A DNA stretch of 64,000 nt from positions 992,001 through 1,056,000 of the forward strand of contig NZ_FOQL01000001.1 in the NCBI RefSeq assembly GCF_900113745.1. The letters run 5' to 3'. Position 1 is the first letter of the stretch. Every line of letters starts with the position of its first letter. Below, one piece after another: positions 18,084-27,639 of the stretch. The position numbers were made by a program, and so were the translations under genes. The notes under the pieces were generated by a model, which worked only from the letters and a program-made list of their open reading frames with translations, was not told where the DNA came from and did not search any database. Source of the DNA: Pseudomonas guineae. GTDB taxonomy: Bacteria > Pseudomonadota > Gammaproteobacteria > Pseudomonadales > Pseudomonadaceae.

Positions 18084-18203
18084 CACCTGCAGTCACACAT
18101 CTGCCGCAATATGCACTCATCGTGTCGACTATTGCAGAGAACTAGACAGCCCGACGCTGTCGCGGCATAGTCCTGCGCAGTAGAAAAACAAGGATTAAGG
18201 ATC

Positions 18204-18653
18204 ATGGCGACCTTACTGGTATTGCACGGCCCCAACCTCAACTTGCTCGGCACCCGCGAGCCGGGGGTTTATGGCGCAGTGACTCTAGAGCAGATCAATC
18301 TTGATCTCGAGCGCCGTGCCCGCGAGGCCGGCCACCATCTGCTGTACCTGCAGAGCAATGCCGAATACGAATTGATTGAGCGCATCCACGCCGCCCAGGG
18401 CGAAGGTGTCGACTTTATCTTGATCAATCCGGCCGCTTTTACTCACACCAGCGTCGCATTACGTGACGCATTGCTGGCAGTGAGCATCCCATTCATCGAA
18501 GTGCATTTGTCTAACGTGCACAAACGCGAAGCTTTCCGCCATCACTCCTACTTTTCCGATGTTGCTGTAGGGGTGATCTGCGGCCTTGGCGCCAGTGGTT
18601 ATCGGCTGGCCCTGGAGGCTGCACTCGAACAACTTGAACTTAAGCGCCCCTGA
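18204..18653 (+). CDS. aroQ: Type II 3-dehydroquinate dehydratase
   Basis: Third step of the shikimate pathway: reversible dehydration of 3-dehydroquinate to 3-dehydroshikimate, carried out by a dodecamer. 149 residues, the normal type II length. [18 protein letters not shown] carries the N-terminal motif with the flexible-lid arginine and the catalytic tyrosine; the catalytic histidine lies in [25 protein letters not shown] precedes the ATG. accB follows 22 bases later, an arrangement usual in pseudomonads, and the genes are probably cotranscribed. Confidence 0.95.
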   Translation: MATLLVLHGPNLNLLGTREPGVYGAVTLEQINLDLERRAREAGHHLLYLQSNAEYELIERIHAAQGEGVDFILINPAAFTHTSVALRDALLAVSIPFIEVHLSNVHKREAFRHHSYFSDVAVGVICGLGASGYRLALEAALEQLELKRP

Positions 18654-18675
18654 CCTCACCGGGAGTTAAACCACT

Positions 18676-19131
18676 ATGGATATTCGTAAAGTCAAAAAAC
18701 TGATCGAGCTGCTGGAAGAATCCGGCATCGACGAGCTGGAAATTCGCGAAGGCGAAGAATCCGTGCGCATCAGTCGCCACAGCAAACAACCCGCCTTCAT
18801 GCAGCAACCGATGTACGCCCCGGCGCCTGCCCCAGCCGCTCCGGCTGCAGCACCCGTAGCCGCTGAAGCCGCTACTCCAGTGGCCGCCAAGCTGAACGGC
18901 ACTGTGGTACGTTCGCCGATGGTCGGCACCTTCTACCGCGCCTCTGGCCCGACCTCGGGCAACTTTGTCGAAGTCGGCCAAAGCGTGAAGAAAGGCGACA
19001 TTCTGTGCATCGTTGAAGCGATGAAAATGATGAACCACATCGAGGCTGAAACTAGCGGCGTGATCGAATCCATCCTGGGCGAAAACGGCCAGCCGGTGGA
19101 ATACGACCAGCCTCTGTTCACCATCGTTTGA
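18676..19131 (+). CDS. accB: Biotin carboxyl carrier protein of acetyl-CoA carboxylase
   Basis: Carries biotin between the carboxylase and carboxyltransferase centres when malonyl-CoA is made for fatty acid synthesis. 151 residues: an N-terminal helical segment (residues 1-40), an alanine/proline-rich flexible linker (about 45-72) and the C-terminal biotinyl domain. Biotin attaches to K117 in EAMKMMN. RBS GGGAG lies upstream. The stop codon is 17 bases before the accC start and the two genes surely share an mRNA. Confidence 0.96.
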   Translation: MDIRKVKKLIELLEESGIDELEIREGEESVRISRHSKQPAFMQQPMYAPAPAPAAPAAAPVAAEAATPVAAKLNGTVVRSPMVGTFYRASGPTSGNFVEVGQSVKKGDILCIVEAMKMMNHIEAETSGVIESILGENGQPVEYDQPLFTIV

Positions 19132-19148
19132 ACCGAGGAGAGCCAGCG

Positions 19149-20498
19149 ATGTTGGAAAAAGTTCTGATCGCCAACCGCGGCGAGATCGCCTTGCGCATCG
19201 TGCGCGCCTGTAAAGAGCTGGGCATTAAGACCGTCGCGGTGCACTCCACCGCCGACCGTGAATTGATGCACCTGGGCCTGGCCGACGAGTCGGTGTGCAT
19301 TGGCCCGGCCTCTGGCGCACTGTCTTACTTGCAGATCCCAGCGATTATCGCCGCGGCTGAAGTGACCGGCGCCACGGCTATTCACCCCGGCTACGGCTTC
19401 CTCGCAGAAAACGCCGACTTCGCCGAACAGGTGGAAAACTCCGGCTTTGCCTTTGTCGGCCCGACCGCTGAAACCATCCGCCTGATGGGCGACAAGGTTT
19501 CCGCCAAGCACGCCATGATCAAGGCCGGCGTCCCCGTGGTACCCGGCTCCGACGGCCCACTGCCGGAAGACGAGGAAACCGCCCTACAGATTGCCCGCGA
19601 AGTCGGTTACCCGGTGATCATCAAGGCCGCCGGCGGCGGCGGTGGTCGCGGCATGCGTGTGGTGTACAAAGAAGAAGACCTGATCAAATCGGCCAAGCTG
19701 ACGCGCAGCGAAGCCGGTTCGGTATTCGGCAACCCAATGGTTTATCTGGAGAAGTTCCTTGGCAATCCACGTCACGTGGAAGTCCAGGTGCTTTCCGACG
19801 GCCAGGGCAACGCCATTCACCTAGGTGATCGTGACTGCTCACTGCAGCGCCGCCACCAGAAGGTTCTGGAAGAAGCGCCAGCCCCAGGCATCGATGAGAA
19901 AGCCCGTGCGGAAGTACTGCAACGCTGCGTCGATGCCTGCATCGAGATCGGCTATCGCGGTGCTGGTACCTTCGAGTTCCTTTACGAAAACGGTAATTTC
20001 TACTTTATCGAGATGAACACTCGCGTGCAGGTTGAGCATCCGGTATCAGAGATGGTTACCGGCATCGATATCGTCAAGGAGATGCTCAGCATCGCCGCTG
20101 GCAACAAACTCTCGTTCAAGCAGAGTGACGTAGTCATTCGTGGCCACTCGCTGGAGTGCCGGATCAACGCCGAAGATCCGGACAACTTCATGCCCTGCCC
20201 CGGCAAGGTCAAGCACTTCCATGCCCCTGGCGGCAATGGCGTGCGCGTGGATTCGCACTTGTACAGCGGCTACACCGTTCCACCGCACTACGACTCGCTG
20301 ATCGGCAAGATCATCACCTACGGCGCCACCCGCGAAGAAGCCATGGCGCGCATGCGCAATGCCCTAGACGAGATCGTGGTTGACGGCATCAAGACCAACG
20401 TACCGCTGCACCGCATGCTGGTACGTGACAAGGGCTTCTGCCAAGGCGGCGTGAATATTCACTACCTAGAGAAAAAACTGGGTATGGATAAGCATTAA
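19149..20498 (+). CDS. accC: Biotin carboxylase subunit of acetyl-CoA carboxylase
   Basis: ATP- and bicarbonate-dependent carboxylation of the AccB biotin. 449 residues, identical to the standard AccC length when read from ATG 19149 (GAGGAG upstream); the frame runs on to 19128 but the extra seven residues are not expected. The ATP-grasp glycine-rich loop [12 protein letters not shown] is at mid-N-terminus, and the catalytic [20 protein letters not shown] motif is present. A strong terminator follows, ending the aroQ-accB-accC unit. Confidence 0.96.
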   Translation: MLEKVLIANRGEIALRIVRACKELGIKTVAVHSTADRELMHLGLADESVCIGPASGALSYLQIPAIIAAAEVTGATAIHPGYGFLAENADFAEQVENSGFAFVGPTAETIRLMGDKVSAKHAMIKAGVPVVPGSDGPLPEDEETALQIAREVGYPVIIKAAGGGGGRGMRVVYKEEDLIKSAKLTRSEAGSVFGNPMVYLEKFLGNPRHVEVQVLSDGQGNAIHLGDRDCSLQRRHQKVLEEAPAPGIDEKARAEVLQRCVDACIEIGYRGAGTFEFLYENGNFYFIEMNTRVQVEHPVSEMVTGIDIVKEMLSIAAGNKLSFKQSDVVIRGHSLECRINAEDPDNFMPCPGKVKHFHAPGGNGVRVDSHLYSGYTVPPHYDSLIGKIITYGATREEAMARMRNALDEIVVDGIKTNVPLHRMLVRDKGFCQGGVNIHYLEKKLGMDKH

Positions 20499-20531
20499 GA
20501 ACCGCTGCCTGTCAGCGCTACTGAAATGCTA

Positions 20532-20565
20532 AACAAGGGCTGCCATTAGGCGGCCCTTGTTGTTT
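20532..20565 (+). terminator. Rho-independent terminator after accC
   Basis: AACAAGGGC-T-GCC pairs with GGC-G-GCCCTTGTT around an ATTA loop (20532-20561), followed by TGTTTCC. Confidence 0.8.
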
Positions 20566-20656
20566 CCAGTAGCTAGGCGGTGGCAGCCGCACCACCCCTT
20601 CAAGTAAGCTGCGCGCCAATTTGCGCCATTCCGCCACAACGCTCACGAGGTTTCCC

Positions 20657-21535
20657 ATGCCCTGGTTACAAGTCCGTCTCGCCATCACCCCAGAGCAGGC
20701 AGAAACCTACGAAGACGCGCTACTGGAAGTGGGCGCCGTATCGGTGACCTTTATGGACGCCGAAGACCAGCCAATTTTCGAGCCAGATCTGGGCACCACA
20801 CCCCTGTGGTCGCACACCCACCTGCTGGCCCTGTTCGAAGCCGATACCGACGCCCACGCAGTTTTTGCCCATTTGCAGCTGCTGACCGGCGCCGAGTTGC
20901 CGGAGCACCTCGCCGAAGTCATTGCTGATCAGGATTGGGAACGCAGCTGGATGGACGGGTTCCAGCCAATGCGCTTCGGCCAGCGCTTGTGGATTGTACC
21001 GAGCTGGCATGCCGCCCCCGAACCCGACGCGGTTAATCTGCTGCTCGACCCAGGCCTGGCCTTCGGCACCGGCACCCACCCCACTACAGCCCTGTGCCTT
21101 GAGTGGCTAGATGGGCAAAACCTGCACGATTGCAGCGTGATCGACTTCGGCTGCGGCTCGGGCATCCTCGCCATTGCTGCCCTGCTGCTCGGCGCGCCAC
21201 AGGCGGTCGGCACCGATATCGACATTCAGGCTATCGAAGCCTCACGTGACAATGCCGGGCGCAACGGCATCGAACCGGCGCGTTTCCCGCTCTACCTGCC
21301 CGAGGACATGCCACAAGACCCCGCAGACGTAGTGGTGGCCAACATCCTCGCCGGCCCGCTGGTGGCACTCGCGCCGCAGATCACCCGCCTGGTTAAAGCC
21401 GGTGGCCGCCTGGCGCTGTCAGGTATCCTCGCCGAACAGGCCGAAGAAGTGCGCGCTGCCTATGCCGACTCTTTTGACCTCGACCCAACAGCCGACAAAG
21501 ATGGCTGGGTCCGCATCAGCGGCGTGCGCCGCTAG
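20657..21535 (+). CDS. prmA: Ribosomal protein L11 methyltransferase
   Basis: SAM-dependent trimethylation of lysines and the N-terminus of L11. 292 residues, the family length. The N-terminal substrate-recognition domain (about 1-100) precedes the Rossmann methyltransferase domain with the SAM motif [16 protein letters not shown] and the late [10 protein letters not shown] motif. [13 protein letters not shown] is the PrmA signature before motif I. ATG 20657 is chosen over the upstream in-frame start because ACGAGG lies just before it and it yields the family N-terminus MPWLQVRL. Confidence 0.95.
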   Translation: MPWLQVRLAITPEQAETYEDALLEVGAVSVTFMDAEDQPIFEPDLGTTPLWSHTHLLALFEADTDAHAVFAHLQLLTGAELPEHLAEVIADQDWERSWMDGFQPMRFGQRLWIVPSWHAAPEPDAVNLLLDPGLAFGTGTHPTTALCLEWLDGQNLHDCSVIDFGCGSGILAIAALLLGAPQAVGTDIDIQAIEASRDNAGRNGIEPARFPLYLPEDMPQDPADVVVANILAGPLVALAPQITRLVKAGGRLALSGILAEQAEEVRAAYADSFDLDPTADKDGWVRISGVRR

Positions 21536-21596
21536 GCACCGCTGCATTGCCGAGCGCTTGCGCTAGACTAACCGCCTTGTTTATTCGGATTGCCGC

Positions 21597-22874
21597 ATGA
21601 CCCAGAGCTTCGTCACCCAGTGCCCCCATTGCCGCACCAGCTTTCGCGTGAGCCTCACGCAGCTGGGTGCCGCGCACGGGGCCGTGCGCTGCGGAGCCTG
21701 CCTGCATGTGTTCAACGCCGCGCAACAGCTGCGCGAACAGGGCCAGCAACTGGCTGCCAGCCCGGCGGTGCCGACGCCAGCACCCGCGCCACAGCCTAAC
21801 CCAGCGCCTGCGCAGCCTGCAGTCCATCAGGCAGTGCCCAGCAACGCAGCGCCTGCCAGCAACAAAGCCAACGATACCCTATGGATTCATGATGATCTGG
21901 ACCTCGACAGCCTTGATCTCGACGAGGAGTTGGCCAAGTTAGAAGCCCAGGAGCAGCAGCTGTCCAAGCAGTTTCTAGCGATTGATGACGCCCCTAAATA
22001 CGCCGAGAGCTTTCTCACCCCGCCGGCCATAGAGCACGACCCACACGACGAACGCTGGGCCGAAGCGCTGCTGCAAAATGAACTGAACACGTCAGCCGCG
22101 AGCCTGCCCGTGAAGCCGCAACCCTTGACACCGCCGCCAGTCGAGTCGATCAGCGCAACCGATGACAACCTTTCCGCCAGTCACAGCCACGACCCTGCGC
22201 CCGAAATCGAACACATTGAGCTGCACGCCGAACGCGAGTCTTTTAGCGCGCTAACTGATGCCCCGCTCGAACACGCGCCGCGCGCAGCCATGCCGAAAAA
22301 ACCCGAGCGCAACGAGCCAGGACTGCGCGACGAGCATCTGTTCGAGCTGGACGACGAGCCGCTAGAGCTGGACTGGCAACCGCCGCAAAAACCCTGGGGT
22401 CGCTGGATAGGCTGGGGCCTGCTGAATCTGCTGGGCGCAGTCGCGCTGGCCGGGCAATACACGGCGTATCACTTCAATGAGCTGGCTCGCCAGGATCAGT
22501 ACCGCCCCTGGTTTGAGCAACTGTGCCCGGCAGTCGGCTGCCAGCTGCCGTCTAAGGTCGACATCAGCCAAATCAAGAGCAGCAACCTGGTGGTGCGCAG
22601 CCATCCGGAGTTCAGCGGCGCACTGGTGGTCGACGCCATCCTTTACAACCGCGCGCCCTTCTCGCAACCCTTCCCGCTGCTGGAAATGCGCTTCGCTGAT
22701 ATCAACGGCCAGCTGCTTGCCAGCCGCCGCTTCAAACCCAGCGAATACCTCGCCGGCGAGCTGGCCGGCAACGCCGAAATGCCGCCGCAAACGCCGATCC
22801 ACATCTCCCTGGACATTCTCGACCCAGGCACCCAGGCGGTGAATTACAGCCTGAGCTTCCACTCACCGGAATAG
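21597..22874 (+). CDS. DUF3426 protein with N-terminal MJ0042-type zinc ribbon
   Basis: A 425-residue protein of unknown function. It opens with a zinc-ribbon of the MJ0042 type (CPHC...CGAC, residues 9-36), then about 200 low-complexity residues rich in alanine, proline, glutamate and aspartate. A single transmembrane helix near 265-285 leads to a C-terminal DUF3426 domain (QLCPAVGCQLP onward). The predicted layout puts the zinc finger in the cytoplasm and DUF3426 in the periplasm. It regularly follows prmA and precedes dusB-fis in pseudomonads. The ATG has no strong Shine-Dalgarno sequence. Confidence 0.85.
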   Translation: MTQSFVTQCPHCRTSFRVSLTQLGAAHGAVRCGACLHVFNAAQQLREQGQQLAASPAVPTPAPAPQPNPAPAQPAVHQAVPSNAAPASNKANDTLWIHDDLDLDSLDLDEELAKLEAQEQQLSKQFLAIDDAPKYAESFLTPPAIEHDPHDERWAEALLQNELNTSAASLPVKPQPLTPPPVESISATDDNLSASHSHDPAPEIEHIELHAERESFSALTDAPLEHAPRAAMPKKPERNEPGLRDEHLFELDDEPLELDWQPPQKPWGRWIGWGLLNLLGAVALAGQYTAYHFNELARQDQYRPWFEQLCPAVGCQLPSKVDISQIKSSNLVVRSHPEFSGALVVDAILYNRAPFSQPFPLLEMRFADINGQLLASRRFKPSEYLAGELAGNAEMPPQTPIHISLDILDPGTQAVNYSLSFHSPE

Positions 22875-23054
22875 CCAAGATCAAGCAGATTGGTTGAGGA
22901 TCCGCCACGACCAAACCCATCGCGATAAGCCCAGAGCTGTTCATAATTTGTTCAAAACAGCCTTTCTCCGGTCATCCAGAGCGGGTATCATGCCCACCCT
23001 TTTTCGCACTCTCCTATTGGTCTCAACAGCACGTCTCTTGAGCAGGGAAGCCCT

Positions 23055-24053
23055 ATGTCGGCGCTACGCATCGGCCCTTATACATTGCCAAACTCGTTGA
23101 TCCTCGCCCCTATGGCGGGCGTCACGGATCAGCCGTTTCGCCAGCTGTGCAAGCGCATGGGTGCCGGCTTGGTGGTATCGGAAATGGTCACCAGCGACAT
23201 GCGCCTGTGGCATACCCGCAAGTCGAGCCTGCGCATGATGCATAACGGTGATCCCGAGCCACGCTCGGTGCAGATCGCCGGAGGTGATCCGCAGATGCTC
23301 GCCGAGGCGGCCCGCAAGAACGTCGAACTGGGCGCACAGATTATCGACATCAACATGGGCTGTCCGGCCAAGAAAGTCTGCAACAAGGCTGCCGGCTCCG
23401 CCCTCTTGAAAGATGAAGCATTGGTTCGCGAGATTGTTCAGGCGGTGGTCGCTGCCGTCGATGTGCCGGTGACCCTGAAAATCCGCACCGGCTGGGACCG
23501 TGAGAACAAGAACGGCGTCAGCGTAGCGAGAATCGCCGAAGACGCCGGCATTGTTGCGCTGGCTGTGCATGGCCGCACCCGCGCCGACCTGTACATGGGC
23601 GACGCTGAATACGACACCATTGCCGCGATCAAGCAGGCGGTGTCGATCCCGGTGCTGGCCAATGGTGATATTGATTCACCCGAGAAGGCTAAGGCCGTGC
23701 TGAGTGCCACCGGCGCGGACGGCCTGCTGATTGGCCGCGCGGCGCAAGGTCGGCCGTGGATATTTCGTGAGATCGAGCACTACCTGCGCACCGGTGAACA
23801 CCTCCCGGCACCCAGCTTGTGTGAGGTGGAACGCATTCTGCTTGAACACCTGGCTGCACTGCATGCCTTCTACGGCGACGTAATGGGTGTGCGTATTGCC
23901 CGCAAGCATGTCAGCTGGTATCTCGCAACCTTGCCGGGCGCCAAGGAGTTTCGCGCCCAATTCAATCGTCTGGACAGTACGGACGCGCAGTGCGCCAACG
24001 TTCGCGAGTTCCTCAGCGAACGGTATAACAATGGAGAAGGGGTGGCCGCATGA
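23055..24053 (+). CDS. dusB: tRNA-dihydrouridine synthase B
   Basis: FMN/NADPH enzyme reducing uridines in the tRNA D loop. 332 residues. The N-terminal TIM barrel starts with [15 protein letters not shown] and contains the [19 protein letters not shown] motif (residues 100-118) with the family cysteine. [10 protein letters not shown] and [14 protein letters not shown] bind FMN phosphate, and a small helical C-terminal domain contacts tRNA. The last four bases overlap fis (ATGA), the classic dusB-fis operon in which fis translation depends on the upstream gene. A TATCAT at 22986-22991 with a GC-rich stretch after it is a possible -10. Confidence 0.94.
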   Translation: MSALRIGPYTLPNSLILAPMAGVTDQPFRQLCKRMGAGLVVSEMVTSDMRLWHTRKSSLRMMHNGDPEPRSVQIAGGDPQMLAEAARKNVELGAQIIDINMGCPAKKVCNKAAGSALLKDEALVREIVQAVVAAVDVPVTLKIRTGWDRENKNGVSVARIAEDAGIVALAVHGRTRADLYMGDAEYDTIAAIKQAVSIPVLANGDIDSPEKAKAVLSATGADGLLIGRAAQGRPWIFREIEHYLRTGEHLPAPSLCEVERILLEHLAALHAFYGDVMGVRIARKHVSWYLATLPGAKEFRAQFNRLDSTDAQCANVREFLSERYNNGEGVAA

Positions 24054-24370
24054 CGATGTTGACTGAGACTTTAGGAAGTGACATGGCTCCTGCGAGTGAA
24101 AACAGTAGTTTGAAGCAGCACCTCAATACGCCGAGTGAAGAGGGGCAAACCTTGCGCGGCAGTGTTGAGAAAGCTCTGCAGAACTACTTCGCCCATCTTG
24201 AGGGCGCTGACGTCTGTGACGTCTACAACCTGGTGCTGACCGAAGTGGAGGCGCCGCTGCTGGAAACCGTGATGAATTACGTCAAGGGCAACCAGACCAA
24301 GGCTTCCGAACTCCTCGGCCTGAATCGCGGCACCCTGCGTAAGAAGCTCAAGCAATACGACCTGCTCTAA
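24050..24370 (+). CDS. fis: Nucleoid protein and global regulator Fis
   Basis: DNA-bending homodimer that controls rRNA and tRNA promoters, recombination and chromosome architecture. 106 residues; the C-terminal half has the dimer helices ([20 protein letters not shown]) and the recognition helix-turn-helix ending [16 protein letters not shown], nearly invariant among gammaproteobacteria. The N-terminal 30 residues are more variable, as in other pseudomonads. Start overlaps the dusB stop by four bases. A strong terminator 14 bases after the stop ends the operon. Confidence 0.97.
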   Translation: MTMLTETLGSDMAPASENSSLKQHLNTPSEEGQTLRGSVEKALQNYFAHLEGADVCDVYNLVLTEVEAPLLETVMNYVKGNQTKASELLGLNRGTLRKKLKQYDLL

Positions 24371-24383
24371 CCCCCAACTCCCG

Positions 24384-24414
24384 AAAAGGGCGGCCCACAT
24401 GAGCCGCCCTTTTT
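24384..24414 (+). terminator. Terminator of the dusB-fis operon
   Basis: AAAAGGGCGGC (24384-24394) pairs with GCCGCCCTTTT (24403-24413) around an eight-base loop, with a U run. It lies between fis and purH. Confidence 0.92.
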
Positions 24415-24444
24415 GCTGATACTTCCGCCCTGATGGACTCTGAA

Positions 24445-26049
24445 ATGACCGACCAGACCACCCGCCTCCCCGTTCGCCGTGCCTTGATCAGCGTTTCCGA
24501 CAAGACCGGCATCCTTGAGTTTGCCCGTGAGCTCGTCGCCCTCAATGTGGAGATCCTGTCCACCGGCGGCACCTACAAACTGCTCAAGGACAACGGCGTG
24601 CAAGCCGTGGAAGTGGCCGACTACACCGGCTTCCCGGAAATGATGGACGGTCGCGTCAAGACCCTGCACCCGAAAATTCACGGCGGCATTCTCGGTCGTC
24701 GCGCCCTCGACGGCGCCGTCATGGACGAGCACGGCATCAAGCCGATCGACCTGGTTGCAGTCAACCTCTACCCGTTCGCCGCCACCGTGGCCAAACCTGG
24801 CTGCGACCTCGCCGACGCCATCGAGAACATCGACATCGGCGGCCCGACCATGGTCCGTTCCGCAGCGAAAAACCATAAAGACGTGGCCATTGTGGTCAAC
24901 GCTGTCGATTACGCCGGCATCGTCGAGTCGCTGAAAGCCGGCGGCCTGAGCTACGCCCAGCGCTTCGACCTGGCCCTGAAAGCCTTCGAGCACACGGCCG
25001 CCTACGACGGCATGATCGCCAACTACTTGGGCACTATCGAGCAGAGCCGCGACACGCTGTCGACTGCCGAGCGCAACCTGTTCCCACGTACCTTCAATAC
25101 CCAGTTCATCAAAGCGCAAGACATGCGCTACGGCGAGAACCCGCACCAAAAAGCGGCGTTCTACGTCGAGCATGCCGACGAGGCCTGCGTGGCAACCGCC
25201 GTGCAGCTGCAGGGCAAAGAGCTGTCGTTCAACAACGTGGCCGACACCGACGCCGCGCTGGAATGCGTGAAGAGCTTCGTCAAACCGGCCTGCGTCATCG
25301 TCAAACACGCCAACCCGTGCGGCGTGGCCGTAGCGCTGGACAGCGAAGGCGGTATCCGCCAGGCCTACGAGCGGGCCTACGCCACTGACACCGAGTCGGC
25401 CTTCGGCGGCATCATCGCCTTCAACCGCGAGCTGGACGGCGCCACTGCCCAGGCCATCGTTGAGCGCCAGTTTGTCGAAGTGATCATCGCGCCGAAAATC
25501 AGCGTCGAAGCCCGCGCCGTAATCGCCGCCAAAGCCAATGTGCGCCTGCTCGAGTGCGGCGAATGGTCGGCTGAGCGCAGCCCAGGCTGGGACTTCAAAC
25601 GCGTTAATGGCGGCCTGCTGGTACAGAGCCGCGATATCGGCATGATCACCGCCGACGACCTGAAGATCGTCACCCAGCGCGCGCCGAGCGAGCAGGAAGT
25701 ACACGACCTGATCTTCGCCTGGAAAGTGGCCAAGTTCGTCAAATCCAATGCCATCGTCTACGCCAAAGGCCGTCAGACCATCGGTGTCGGCGCCGGTCAG
25801 ATGAGCCGCGTCAACTCCGCGCGCATTGCTGCAATCAAAGCCGAGCATGCTGGCCTGCAAGTGGCGGGTTCGGTGATGGCGTCCGACGCCTTCTTCCCGT
25901 TCCGCGATGGTTTGGATAACGCCGCAGCCAATGGCGTCACCGCGGTGATCCAGCCGGGTGGTTCGATGCGCGATGCAGAAGTCATCGCCGCGGCAGACGA
26001 AGCCGGGATTGCCATGGTGTTCACCGGCATGCGCCATTTCAGGCATTAA
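24445..26049 (+). CDS. purH: Bifunctional AICAR transformylase / IMP cyclohydrolase
   Basis: Catalyses the last two steps of IMP synthesis. 534 residues from ATG 24445, which matches the pseudomonad start [12 protein letters not shown]; an in-frame ATG at 24433 is possible but not supported by homology. The N-terminal cyclohydrolase domain carries SVSDKTG and [16 protein letters not shown]; the C-terminal transformylase domain has [23 protein letters not shown] and QPGGSMRD. purD follows after 199 bp that contain a REP-like palindrome. Confidence 0.97.
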   Translation: MTDQTTRLPVRRALISVSDKTGILEFARELVALNVEILSTGGTYKLLKDNGVQAVEVADYTGFPEMMDGRVKTLHPKIHGGILGRRALDGAVMDEHGIKPIDLVAVNLYPFAATVAKPGCDLADAIENIDIGGPTMVRSAAKNHKDVAIVVNAVDYAGIVESLKAGGLSYAQRFDLALKAFEHTAAYDGMIANYLGTIEQSRDTLSTAERNLFPRTFNTQFIKAQDMRYGENPHQKAAFYVEHADEACVATAVQLQGKELSFNNVADTDAALECVKSFVKPACVIVKHANPCGVAVALDSEGGIRQAYERAYATDTESAFGGIIAFNRELDGATAQAIVERQFVEVIIAPKISVEARAVIAAKANVRLLECGEWSAERSPGWDFKRVNGGLLVQSRDIGMITADDLKIVTQRAPSEQEVHDLIFAWKVAKFVKSNAIVYAKGRQTIGVGAGQMSRVNSARIAAIKAEHAGLQVAGSVMASDAFFPFRDGLDNAAANGVTAVIQPGGSMRDAEVIAAADEAGIAMVFTGMRHFRH

Positions 26050-26181
26050 AAACGGCCGCACTCGGACAGGCATCTGCGGCGTTGCCTGGTCCTTCCTCAA
26101 TGCTCATTGCCAGTAGGCAACTCCGCAGGAAGAAGCACCAGGCGCCTTGCATCTACCAGCCCGATCACGACCTCGATATTT

Positions 26182-26212
26182 GTAGGGTGGATAGCGCTTT
26201 TTCTATCCGCCG
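26182..26212 (+). repeat. Single REP-like palindrome in the purH-purD gap
   Basis: GTAG followed by GGTGGATAG, a spacer CGCTTTTTC and the return arm TATCCGCC. This is the only unpaired member of the GTAG repeat family in the window. Confidence 0.65.
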
Positions 26213-26248
26213 AACGGGCCCAAGGCCCGCCTCCATTGGGAGAGAGAC

Positions 26249-27538
26249 ATGAACGTATTGATCATCGGCAGCGGCGGTCGTGAACACGCCCTGGCCTGGA
26301 AAGTGGCGCAAGACAAGCGCGTCACTAAAATCTTCGTTGCCCCAGGCAACGCCGGCACAGCCACTGAAGCCAAATGCGAGAACGTCGCCATCGACGTGCT
26401 GGATATCCAGGCGCTAGCCGACTTCGCCGAGCAGAATGCGCAGCTGACCATAGTCGGCCCGGAAGCGCCGCTGGTGGCCGGTGTGGTTGACCTGTTCCGC
26501 ACGCGCAAACTGGATATCTTCGGCCCCACCGCTGCCGCCGCGCAGCTGGAAGGTTCCAAGGCCTTCACCAAAGACTTCCTCGCCCGTCACGCGATTCCGA
26601 CTGCCGATTACCAGAACTTCACCGAAGTCGAACCGGCTCTGGCTTACCTGCAAAAGGTCGGCGCGCCGATCGTGATCAAGGCCGATGGCCTGGCCGCCGG
26701 TAAAGGCGTGATCGTCGCCATGACCCTGCAGGAAGCTGAAGACGCCGTGCGCGACATGCTCGCCGGCAATGCCTTTGGCGAAGCCGGTTCACGCGTAGTC
26801 ATCGAAGAATTCCTCGACGGCGAAGAAGCCAGCTTTATCGTCATGGTCGATGGCGCCAACGTGCTGCCAATGGCCACCAGCCAGGACCATAAACGCGTCG
26901 GCGACGGCGACAGCGGCCCGAACACCGGCGGCATGGGCGCCTACTCACCGGCACCGGTAGTGACTGCCGAGATCCACCAGCGCGTGATGGACGAAGTCAT
27001 CTACCCAACCGTGCGCGGCATGGCCAGCGAAGGCAACGTCTACACCGGCTTCCTCTACGCCGGGCTGATGATCGACAAAGCCGGCCAGCCGAAGGTGATT
27101 GAATTCAATTGCCGTTTCGGCGACCCGGAAACCCAACCGATCATGGTGCGCCTGGAGTCGTCACTGGTGCTGCTAGTCGAAGCCGCACTGGCCAAGGCAC
27201 TGGACAAGGTCGAAGCCACCTGGGACCCGCGCCCAACCGTGGGCGTGGTCATCGCCGCTGGCGGTTACCCAGCCGATTACGCCAAAGGCGATGTAATCGA
27301 AGGCCTCGAGGATGCCGCGCAACTGGACGGTAAAGTCTTCCACGCCGGTACCGCGCTCAAGGACGGTCAGATTGTCACTGCCGGCGGGCGCGTGCTGTGT
27401 GCCACCGCTATCGGCCGCACGGTTGAGGAGGCCCAGCAACAGGCCTACCGCTTGGCCGAAAAGATCAGCTGGAGCGGTAGCTTCTACCGCAACGATATCG
27501 GTTACCGCGCGATTGCCCGCGAACACGAAGAAAAGTAA
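26249..27538 (+). CDS. purD: Phosphoribosylamine-glycine ligase
   Basis: ATP-grasp ligase joining phosphoribosylamine and glycine to make GAR in purine synthesis. 429 residues, the usual size. The N-terminal loop [19 protein letters not shown]-grasp lysine region [14 protein letters not shown], and [21 protein letters not shown] motif are intact; [12 protein letters not shown] provides metal ligands. RBS GGGAGAGAG precedes ATG. In pseudomonads it sits between purH and retS, as here. A perfect 12-bp hairpin follows. Confidence 0.97.
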   Translation: MNVLIIGSGGREHALAWKVAQDKRVTKIFVAPGNAGTATEAKCENVAIDVLDIQALADFAEQNAQLTIVGPEAPLVAGVVDLFRTRKLDIFGPTAAAAQLEGSKAFTKDFLARHAIPTADYQNFTEVEPALAYLQKVGAPIVIKADGLAAGKGVIVAMTLQEAEDAVRDMLAGNAFGEAGSRVVIEEFLDGEEASFIVMVDGANVLPMATSQDHKRVGDGDSGPNTGGMGAYSPAPVVTAEIHQRVMDEVIYPTVRGMASEGNVYTGFLYAGLMIDKAGQPKVIEFNCRFGDPETQPIMVRLESSLVLLVEAALAKALDKVEATWDPRPTVGVVIAAGGYPADYAKGDVIEGLEDAAQLDGKVFHAGTALKDGQIVTAGGRVLCATAIGRTVEEAQQQAYRLAEKISWSGSFYRNDIGYRAIAREHEEK

Positions 27539-27548
27539 CGGTAAAGAC

Positions 27549-27580
27549 GACAATGGTGGCTAATTGGCCACCATTGTCAT
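27549..27580 (+). terminator. Terminator-like hairpin between purD and retS
   Basis: Perfect 12-bp stem (27549-27560 with 27567-27578) with a six-base loop, but followed by ATATTACC rather than a long T run, so termination may be partial. Confidence 0.6.
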
Positions 27581-27581
27581 A

Positions 27582-27609
27582 TTACCCGGACGAACAGCTT
27601 GGCTATAAT
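27582..27609 (+). promoter_or_regulatory. Likely sigma-70 promoter of retS
   Basis: A perfect TATAAT (27604-27609) lies 30 bases before the GTG start of retS. TTACCC at 27582-27587 is a poor -35 with 16-bp spacing, so the promoter may need an activator or be moderate in strength. Confidence 0.55.
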
Positions 27610-27639
27610 CCGTCCACTTAATATTGAAGGGAATTCACT

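Noticed and set aside
24367-26100. 577-codon open frame on the minus strand across purH
   Set aside because: It mirrors the codon structure of purH, a certain gene, and its product is low in recognisable motifs; long antisense frames are common in GC-rich genes.
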